The notes below the pieces were generated by a model. The model saw only the letters and a program-made list of their open reading frames with translations, was not told the DNA's origin and searched no databases. From Anisus vortex (lineage: Eukaryota; Mollusca; Gastropoda; Planorbidae): DNA of 64,000 nt. The stretch's first letter is position 1; each line of letters opens with the position of its first letter. A program made the position numbers and the translations under genes. The stretch is taken from positions 18,606,181 through 18,670,180 of the forward strand of contig OX421500.1 of the NCBI GenBank assembly GCA_949126835.1, given 5' to 3'. This document shows positions 57,165 through 64,000 of the stretch, piece after piece.

Positions 57165-58171
57165 TTTTCCCAGATGTGTCGCTTATACCCAGAGAATCGC
57201 CAGATCCAACTGAATACCACAACAAGTCTATTGATGTCCTGCACCACAATTCCGCCTTCTGAAGTCTGAGCAACAACATGATGTAGATTTGCCTCCCAGG
57301 GACATCTACAACCTTTTAAGGGCAAAATAAACAAGTCGACCTCTGATGCAGCCGAAACTGAAGCGCTTCGCGACTCTATTACACAAACTGGGGGGAGTGT
57401 ATCTTATGGCCTGACAGAAAGTGGTGAATTTAAGTATTTAGCACATATGACGCATGATATGATTAATACTATTTCCCTATATCCAGAGGTTTTATTAATG
57501 GATTTCACATATAAAATCAATAAATATTTATATCCACTTTTGACTGTAATGGTTATTGATGAAGAGAGAAGGGGAATTCCAGCTCTTCAAGGTTTTGTAA
57601 AAAATGAAGATAAGGAATCTGTATCTTCTTGTTTGCACCTTCTATTAAAGAACTGTGATGCCAATTTTATTAAGTGCTTTGTAGTTCACAAAGATATGGC
57701 TGAAATCTCTGCTATCAATGATCTCTATTTCCAAATGTTCCTGTTAATTTATGTCATTTTCACATAAATCAGGCTGTGCATAGGTATATTTTGAGGCATG
57801 TAGTTCGTGAGCAGGTTCAGCAATTCTTGATGTTTTTATGTCTAAAGTATATATTGAGTCTTGTGATGAATTTTTAAAATTGATGCAAGACATGAAAGAT
57901 ACTCTTCCGGATGTTGCTTTGGAATATTTTGAGTCATTTCACACACATATTCCAAGCATACAAAACAAGATAAAGATGAAATAATGTAAAAAATGTTTGG
58001 TAAAATAATTTGCATGCTGACAGAGAAGGCGTCAGTCAATCACGCTGACGTGGAAAAATTGAATCAGCTTCCTGAAAAACAGCCGTTAGAGCTGAAATGT
58101 CATCGCCACCCAGTGGATGGCATTACTAATCAAACGAGAACATTTCATCTAATGTTATAGGTATATATGTT
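57165..58171 (+). pseudogene. ZSWIM3-like MULE transposase, copy 3 catalytic part
   Basis: 'EALRDSITQTGGSVSYGLTE' leads into 'SGEFKYLAHMTHDMINTISL', 'EVLLMDFTYKINKYLYPLLT' (first Asp), 'KCFVVHKDMAEISAIND' (the Asp of 'KDMAE') and, after a frameshift, 'VNLCHFHINQAVHRYIL'. Downstream 'YIESCDEFLKLMQDMKDTLP' and 'LNQLPEKQPLELKCHRHP' belong to the C-terminal half. The final Glu block is not recognisable. The homologous Gly-Gly codons here are GGGGGG (57390-57395) and in frame. From 58172 the 3' tail is shared with unit 1. Confidence 0.75.
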
Positions 58172-58370
58172 TATTTCAATTCATTATAAAATATTTTATA
58201 ATTCAATTAAAATGGCTGTCAGAATTTGTGCACCTACCCAGCTATTGGAACCCAACACAATCTTAACACATAATTAAATTATTGCTGAAAAAAAATATGT
58301 TTTTTTCATTTTGCTTTCATAATAGCTGATATGGAAAACTGTTTGGTGTGGCTAGCACAGAAATAATTAA
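58172..58370 (+). repeat. shared MULE tail with empty TTAA site
   Basis: Aligns with 39534-39729: 'CAATTCATTATAAA', 'AATGGCTGTCAGAATTTG', 'GGAACCCAACACAATCTTAA' and 'TTTGGTGTGGCTAGCACAGA' are common to both. Here the sequence runs on through TTAA (58367-58370) into 'TTTTGAATAGTGTATGTG', whereas in unit 1 the 3,800-bp element sits at that TTAA. Confidence 0.95.
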
Positions 58371-59086
58371 TTTTGAATAGTGTATGTGTGCCAATTGTGC
58401 TGTGCCTGCACGTCTACGTAGGTACAGGCATGGCATAGATGGCTTCAGATGGGCATGCAGTCAGTGCAATTTTAGATTATCGATTAAGAAATGGTCATTC
58501 TTTGAGAATATTTCTTAGTCATTAAGACAGATTTTAACAATGATACATTACTGGTGTAAGGACTGCCCCCAGGGATTTATTGCTGAAGAGGCCGAAGTTA
58601 GTGAAAAAATTGTAACAGATTGGTGCAATTTTCTTAGAGAAGAAATCAGCAATTATCTTGAAATGAACACAGCTGAAATTGTGGGTATGGACGAGGCAGG
58701 TTTTCTTTAGAGGTAGAGATAGATGAAACTAAATATTTTCATAGGAAGTATGACAGTGGTCAATGGAGGGATGGTCATTGGGTTTTTGGTAGAGTTGAAA
58801 GAGGCTCCAGAAAATGTTAATGGTTGAAGTGGCAGATAGGATAGCAGAAACTTTGATTGCACTCATTCAACAACATATTTTGCCAGGTACTCATATTCTT
58901 TCTGACGGCTGGGCTGCTTATGCCAATATTTCAAATATTTAGAATGGGGTATACACCCATTCTGTTATTAATCATAGCTTACATTCTGTGGACCCAATGG
59001 ATCGTAGTATCCATATCCGAAATGTAGAAAATCTATGGATGCGGGCAAAGCAAAAACTCCCTAGACATTTTGGAACTAGCCCAGGA
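58371..59086 (+). pseudogene. IS1595/Merlin-like transposase, mosaic unit 2
   Basis: Same gene piece as 43534-44330, with blocks 'NTAEIVGMDEAGF', 'VEIDETKYFHRKYDSGQWRD', 'GHWVFGRVERGSR', 'LPGTHILSDGWAAYANI', 'YTHSVINHSLHSVDPMDRSI' and 'VENLWMRAKQKL'. It shares with unit 1 a stop just before 'EVEIDET' and the TAG after 'NISNI'. It is cut after 'RHFGTSPG' at 59086, where a SUMO-like segment begins; the final 'YLDEFM' block is lost. Confidence 0.8.
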
Positions 59087-59245
59087 GTTTTACATTTCAA
59101 AATTAAAAAGACTGCACCTCTAAAAAAGTTAATGGATGCATTCTGTGACAGAGCTGGTTGATCCGGTGAAACGTCACGAATCGCATGAGGTCATCGTCTA
59201 TTTTTAGATTCGGACAAACATTACAGAATTATCATGGCGACCAGT
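59087..59245 (+). pseudogene. SUMO-like fragment embedded in the mosaic
   Basis: Codons 59087-59158 read 'VLHFKIKKTAPLKKLMDAFC' plus 'DRAG', then TGA. This is the beta2/alpha1 part of SUMO, where family members read '...(V/I)xFK(I/V)K..tpL.KLm.ayC.RqG'. In the next frame the following text, 'RMRSSSIFRFGQTLQN', resembles the next SUMO strand and loop ('l...rf.F.Gq.i...'). The second part is less certain. It lies between a Merlin-like piece and a LINE. It could be a processed host pseudogene or a SUMO domain captured by a transposon. The conjugating GG end is not present. Confidence 0.65.
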
Positions 59246-59277
59246 ACTAAATATATATTATATAGAGTTATGCGGGG

Positions 59278-60360
59278 TTAAGCTCCCTCATCTCATGAAA
59301 TGCTCCAATGGCTTGCGTCTCTAATTGCCTCTGACAGCCGAATCCAGCTCCTGGCCTTCACGAGCGACTTGCAAATAAGTCCGGCGAAGCCCGTTCCTAA
59401 CTAACAGGAGAAGGGGTGAAAGGCGGACCACTGGCGCCTAAAAACCAGTTGCTTCGGGCAGATGGGGCTCGTCAGCCGTGGTTGGCTGCTCATCTAGGAG
59501 AAGGAAAACTCTGACTACAAACCTCCGCTGCCTTGCGGCTACACTCATCCCTGAGAAAGGCTAGGGGAGTAAACCCCGATCACAAATCAGGAGCCGGAAT
59601 CCCTAAGGCAGACTGGCGTTGCCTGCAACGTCCCTCTGGCAATTCCTGCGACGCAGCTGATGTCAAGTCGTACTGGCTCCGCCTTTCCCTTGCACCCATC
59701 AGCTGAGTTGAAAGAGGGAGTATGCTGCATGGGCAACAGCTTATTCCCTACATCACCTGCCCAGGCTCGTGCCCTGGTGAGGCCACTCCAGCTTCGCTTC
59801 ACAGCGTCGACACAACACGGGAAGTAGTAGTCACCGGTTATAAGCCACCCGCTCAATTGGCGTAGAGCTGGCGCCAGGGACTGCTTCCGACGGTGGAAGA
59901 GATGACAATGTCTCATTGGACAGCTACCGCCCGCCTCAAGCTGGGCAGCCCCCAGTCAATTAGACATCCTTTACTCGGAACTGGCCAGAGGAAAGAGGAC
60001 TGCGGGCCGGCCCCATTTCCGATATAAGGATGTCTGCAAGGGAGACATGAAAGCCCTTGCCATTGACACAAACAGCTGGGAGGAACTAGCCAAGGACAGG
60101 TCCAGCTGGAGACATGCGCTGGCCTCCGGGCTGGAAGCTGGAGAGAGAAACCTGCAACGGCTCGCTGATGAGAAGCGCACCAAAAGGAAGAGAAGAAGAG
60201 ATCAGCCCATGACCAGTTCTGCCTTCTTGTGCCGGACGTGCAATAGGGACTGTCACTCGCATGTGGGCTTGCACAGCCATAGCAGAAGCTGCAAGGCCAG
60301 GAGCGCACATTCCCCAAGGGCACAATAAACTCTGTCGTCTCTCGAGACAAATGGAAGCCA
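59278..60360 (+). mobile_element. internally deleted LINE (5' UTR joined to ORF2 3' end)
   Basis: The GC-rich left part ('TGCCTCTGACAGCCGAATCC', 'GGAGAAGGAAAACTCTGAC', 'AACCTCCGCTGCCTTGCGGC') is the 5' region of a LINE family I recall from many marine invertebrate sequences. It is joined directly to the ORF2 end at about 59950, with all of ORF1 and the endonuclease and reverse transcriptase missing. The 3' part ends with 'CTCTCGAGACAAATGGAAGC'. After 60360 the host repeat resumes ('AAGTTTAATTATAGGAATTT', as at 44317), so this inserted into unit 2. Confidence 0.75.
59957..60328 (+). pseudogene. LINE ORF2 C terminus with zinc finger
   Basis: 'SELARGKRTAGRPHFRYKDV', 'CKGDMKALAIDTNSWEELAK' and 'DRSSWRHALASGLEAGERN' are the standard post-RT region of these LINEs ('RGRP..R(F/Y)KDvCKrD'). 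The C-terminal 'FLCRTCNRDCHSHVGLHSHS' then 'RSC' is a C-x2-C...H-x4-C finger. The frame is intact to its stop at 60326-60328, but nothing upstream is coding. Confidence 0.85.
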
Positions 60361-60888
60361 ACAAGAATATCAAGTTTAATTATAGGAATTTCAGAAAGTT
60401 ATCCAGTATAATTGGTATTATTAATTTTATTTTTCAGTCAATGTGGGAAGGGTACGGCGTGATATTGTTGTCACACAATGCTTGGAAATCTGAACTGTAA
60501 CAATTACTACCTGTATTAAATGTGGACAGCATTTAGCAAAAGATTATCACAGGAACAAGATGCATATTTATATCTAGATTTTTTTTTTCATCTTACATAT
60601 TTATCTCAATATATTAATGTAAATGCTCTGAGTTTTTAGAAAAATATTTTTTGAATGACATAACTAAAACATAAATGTTTAAGAATATAATACAACATGT
60701 TCTTTTTTGAATTATTGAGAATATATGTTATTTATTGAAGGACATAATTTGTGCATGTGACAGACTGTTGAAGAGAGCATGAAGGCCAAGTAAAACATGT
60801 CTAGGAAGTATTGATTTTGGTTATATTAAAGATATTTTCAATGAGACAGCGTGGGGGTAATTGTTACAAAGGGTTAGTGTTATAAAAT
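60361..60888. other. mosaic unit 2 non-coding link
   Basis: 60370-60550 matches 44317-44480 of unit 1. 60700-60860 matches 45265-45400, including 'SIDFGYIKDIFNETAW' coding text. No intact gene. Confidence 0.6.
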
Positions 60889-61048
60889 AGATGAAATTTG
60901 TTTTCCTGTAATGCTTGCAGAGTCTTAGACAATGGAGAAATAAAAATGATACAGTGAGATAGGTGTTTGGAATGGTTTCACTTTGATTGTGCTCGGTATA
61001 GATCAAAAATGAAAATGAAGTTGTGGTTTTGTGAATCTTGCTGGTGAT
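60889..61048 (+). pseudogene. PHD-finger fragment, mosaic unit 2
   Basis: A better preserved copy of the unit 1 piece: 'CNACRVLDNGEIKMIQxDRC', 'LEWFHFDCARYRSKMKM' and 'KLWFCESCW', then a stop. All PHD ligands are present (C-x2-C, C, H-x4-C, C-x2-C) except one Cys, replaced by TGA within 'CAGTGAGATAGG', exactly as in unit 1. It resembles the PHD next to MULE copy 2 ('CDGCQDWFHYECVGYRSQM'). Confidence 0.75.
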
Positions 61049-61260
61049 TAAGTACCGTAATTTCTACTGAGTATTCTTTGTTTTTATTATTTTGGCTTTG
61101 TTACATGTGAATTTTTATATACACTTCATGTCTGATTTATGATTTTTTTCTTATTTAATCGAGTGACATTCTTAATTAGTTACCGATTCTTTTTTTTTTT
61201 ACCAGTATATATGATTTACTTCCACTTTAAAAGGGAATTTTTTTTTATAGTGTATTTATC

Positions 61261-61940
61261 ATGGCAACGAACAATTCAGAGAACACTATTCATCATAACT
61301 TGAAATTCTCGGAGGTTGAAGGTTTTATTTTAAAACACTGTGGAGTTGGAGAAAGTAATGGCTACAAGCACTTCTCTGAAAAATACATTTTTAATGTAAG
61401 GGTAAGACTCCCACTCTCAGCAGTTGAGACATCAGTTTCTAACATGAGAGTGCCATCTATAGATGCTTCAAAATAGCGCGAAGTGGCATTAATAATCATT
61501 GATGAGGCCTCCATGATTTCACTGCATTCTCTTCGGATAATTGATTTATTGTTAAGAGAAATAATGAATGATATTAGGCCATTCGGTGGAAAGACATTGA
61601 TTCTTGGCGGTGACTTTAGAAAAAACACAATTGTAGTACCCAATGGCAGTGTAACAGACTTTCTGGAGGGATGTGTGAAAAATTTAGAATCAAACATGAG
61701 AACTTCAGGTCAAGATGAATCAGTGGGTTTTAAAACTGGGAAATGGTGAGATTTAAAGCGGACATGATGGATTTCATCAAGATTTAATTGAAATTCCAAG
61801 TAGCTTATATATTTAGCACATAATCAAAACATCGATGATTTAATTTTCAGAAATCACATATATATACAAACAGAAGAAAGTGTAGCATTAGTTGCCCAGA
61901 AAGTGATTATGGACACACAAAAAATGCCATTTTAATAAGT
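61261..61940 (+). pseudogene. PIF1/Helitron-type helicase fragment, mosaic unit 2
   Basis: 'MATNNSENTIHHNLKFSEVE' and 'FILKHCGVGESNGYKHFSEK', then 'MRVPSIDASK', a TAG, 'MALIIIDEASMISLHSLRII' (Walker B), 'FGGKTLILGGDFRK' and 'NLESNMRTSGQDES'. In other frames 'VLKLGNGEI' and, after a TTTTCAG, 'HIYIQTEESVALVAQKVIMD' follow in the order expected of PIF1-type helicases. Q of GGDFRQ is K here. It is longer than the unit 1 piece, which is cut at a G15 tract. Walker A is absent in both. Confidence 0.75.
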
Positions 61941-62845
61941 TTACAGCTCAGACCAATGAAGGGATTGGGGACATCACCACCACTTACAGTGCAATATGTT
62001 TTAGGTCAATGAGAAAAAATAAAAATACACATTCACTCAAAGTATGTACACATATTTTCTGATAGTCTTTAGAAATTTTAAACATAACTGTGACTGCTTG
62101 CATACAGTCACAGGAGAATGGCATATTTATTAAATAGGCCTACTATTTATTCACAACAAAAAACAGCTATTATTATATTAACATACACAATTCATTTCTA
62201 TTAAGGGAAGATGCGGCTAATCAATGAATACAAATTTATTTTTAATGTGTTTATTATTATTTAAATTTTGAAATAAAAATATCTTACAAATGCTTTGTCA
62301 GTGTTTTTTTTTTCATTTTAGAATGTTACAAATATGTACAAAATGAGTTTGAATGGGGTAGGGGTCCAAAAAGTAATTTCTAAAATCTCATTTACTGTCC
62401 TCAAACAAGTTAATTCAACCCTTGGATACGCCATTTTGTTTCAGTCTTACATAAAAGTGTTTGGTATAGGAATAAATGGCGTCCTCTTGCGAGAATCTAG
62501 GTCAAACTTTTATCGATTGATAAAATTTTCCACTGAGGGAGTTCCTTCTAGTTTGTAACCACATGTTTTCTGATAAACTAAATTCGCATTGGCTGAACTA
62601 GTGACCATTTTTTTTCTTAACAACTATCATTGGTCGGCTTACAATAGACGTGACCTAGATGCGGGGCTTTTCCGGTCTGATTTCTATCAGAGCAAGCAAC
62701 AGATAGCGTCTTTGTTTCAAACCAGTTATCGTCAAATTCTGAATTTTTGCAAATATTCTTATTTTCTTCACTTTGACAACACTTTTTTCACTTCTTAGGT
62801 AAGTTAAAAAAACTTTTGACAATAATTAATTAATATATTGTACCA
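61941..62845. other. no gene seen
   Basis: AT-rich. Frames at 62334-62558 and 62589-62798 show no known motif. Confidence 0.45.
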
Positions 62846-62849
62846 TTAA

Positions 62850-64000
62850 CCCTAGCCATACTTCGTGTTCCAAAAAAGGGAACACAAGGGTTTGTTTACA
62901 CACTTGCTCAGCAACCAGTCAATCTACACTATCCATCTTCTGTGACATCTCCAATTAACCATTTTTACATCATAAAATAATATTGTCCTTGATATTAGGT
63001 TTTCCATTTTAGAGCAATTGACAAACAAAAAAAAATACTCAAATCGTACCTCGTGTTCCATTTTTTGGGTCATACTCATAAATAGGGAAAAAAAAGTAAA
63101 TGCACAGTCACACCTCATGTTCCACTTTTTGGGTCATACTTTTATATAGAGGAGTCATATATCACAAGTTATAGTTATTCTTTGTTTATGTTAGTTCAAG
63201 CAGGCATTGTTAATTATCTCCCCTGGAGAAAAATCAAAATGGCGGCTGGTGAAGAAGCTAGGCCTGGTTCAAGCAGAAATATTTTTGATTTACTTCAAGT
63301 TGGAGTTGATGATGCAGGAGATCATGTTGATCAAGTCAGAGCTATTGACAGAGAAGAAGATATGCTGATGCTGATCAGTATAGTGAAGGTGAAATGAGTG
63401 ATGAAGATGAGTTTGTCCCTTTCAGTGATGATAGTGATGATGAGTCTCGATCTAGTGATAGTAGTGAGGAAGAAAGCATTGACCTAAACTTGAACTCTTC
63501 CATTTCTGAAGAACTAGTTGATGGAACTGTAGTCAGAACAAGAATTTACTATGGGTAAGATGGCACAGAGTGGAAAAGTACCCCTATGGCACCAAATACT
63601 CAAACTACAAGGTCAAATATTGTGACTCTTCTGTGAAATCGTATTCCAAACACACACAATGCCACAAGCCCTGCAGAGACTTTTGATCTTTTCATTTCTC
63701 GAGACATGATCAAGCTGATTGTTAAATACACAAATGAAGAAGGAAAAAGGCAGAGAGGAGATGCATGGAAGGAGACAGACGATGTAGAGATCAGAGGGCT
63801 CATCGGTATTCTTGTCTTCCTGCGTGCTCAGAAACAGAGCAAAGTAAACCTGACTACAATTTGGGAGCCCCTCATCGGGCAAGATTTTGTGCGAGCCACA
63901 ATGTCGAAGAACAGATGTTTCCAGCTGAGGTTTGACAACAAAGACACCCGTCACAGAAGACAAGAAACTGACAAGCTTGCTCCAATCAGCGAAGTGTTGG
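62850..64000 (+). mobile_element. piggyBac element, 5' part, running off the window
   Basis: TTAA (62846-62849) followed by CCCTAGCCATACTTC, the canonical piggyBac TTAA-CCYT terminus. Subterminal direct repeats of a ~23-bp motif, '(T)CGTGTTCCATTTTTTGGG' then 'TCATACT', occur at ~62859 (partial), ~63051 and ~63112. The transposase starts about 390 bp in. The right end lies outside the window. Confidence 0.85.
63239..64000 (+). pseudogene. piggyBac transposase, N-terminal part, broken
   Basis: Starts at ATG 63239 ('MAAGEEARPGSSRNIFDLLQ', context AAAATGGCGGCTGG). After a frameshift near 63375 it becomes acidic and Ser-rich ('SDEDEFVPFSDDSDDESRSS'), as in many piggyBac N termini. It then shows 'SPAETFDLFISRDMIKLIVK', 'DDVEIRGLIGILVFLRAQKQ', 'VRATMSKNRCFQLRFDNKDT' and 'ETDKLAPISEV', the usual domain leading to the first catalytic Asp. 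In-frame stops at 'IYYGxDGTEW' and 'VTLLxNRIP' show it is dead in this copy. The catalytic part is beyond 64000. Confidence 0.85.

Noticed and set aside
59587..60373. Minus-strand frames of 95-145 codons in the GC-rich block
   Set aside because: They are antisense to the LINE 5' region and its plus-strand ORF2 end; no protein motif.

Overview
This is an AT-rich eukaryotic (metazoan) genomic window made almost entirely of transposable elements (TEs) and their remains. I find no convincing host housekeeping gene. The organism is inferred to be an invertebrate, probably marine. The reasons are GT-AG introns inside transposase genes, tRNA- and U2-snRNA-like short repeats, and a mix of superfamilies typical of such genomes: piggyBac, hAT, Merlin/IS1595-like, Kolobok-like, MULE with ZSWIM3-like core, pogo, Helitron-type PIF1 helicase, LINEs with a C-terminal zinc knuckle, and Ty3/gypsy. 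The words TAGGCCTA and AGGCCTAC are scattered through the non-coding DNA. I cannot name the species.

Layout. 1-9 kb: LINE 3' ends (244-588; 3172-3520 minus; 4290-4608 minus; 5190-5510 plus), a palindromic MITE (3655-4091, second copy 9001-9429) and a pair of 132-bp inverted arms (6746-6877 and 8240-8371). 9.4-11.7 kb: a complete but dead hAT element with a perfect 8-bp target duplication, placed 3 bp from the end of the second MITE. 11.7-19.9 kb: mostly featureless, with an 899-bp hAT-type MITE and a 31-bp minisatellite. 19.9-22.3 kb: a Ty3/gypsy fragment (LTR, gag-like region with a 27-bp coding minisatellite, start of reverse transcriptase). 22.5-36.4 kb: five broken piggyBac segments, a relic of an unnamed DDE-like family, a DUF7869-like relic, a U2-like sequence and a PHD-bearing MULE tail.

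36.7-62 kb is the most structured part. Parts of a ZSWIM3-like MULE gene recur at 36.7-39.5, 49.2-49.9 and 54.6-58.2 kb. The first and last are followed by the same downstream series: a shared tail, an IS1595/Merlin-like transposase, a PHD-finger piece and a PIF1/Helitron-type helicase piece (43.5-46.2 and 58.4-61.9 kb). The two units share the same in-frame stops, so they look like copies of one already dead mosaic. Unit 1 carries a 3,800-bp insertion (39730-43529) flanked by TTAA. It encodes the only intact transposase in the window, a two-exon protein of 601 residues. Unit 2 keeps the matching empty TTAA site. Unit 2 carries its own insertions: a pogo element, a SUMO-like fragment and an internally deleted LINE. 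A further Merlin-like gene (51.9-53.9 kb) is split by a 946-bp TA-flanked MITE whose removal restores the reading frame.

The window ends inside another piggyBac element (from 62850) with canonical TTAA-CCCTAG termini. Most coding features are broken and are best read as fossils. The TTAA-flanked element at 39.7-43.5 kb is the one candidate for recent activity.
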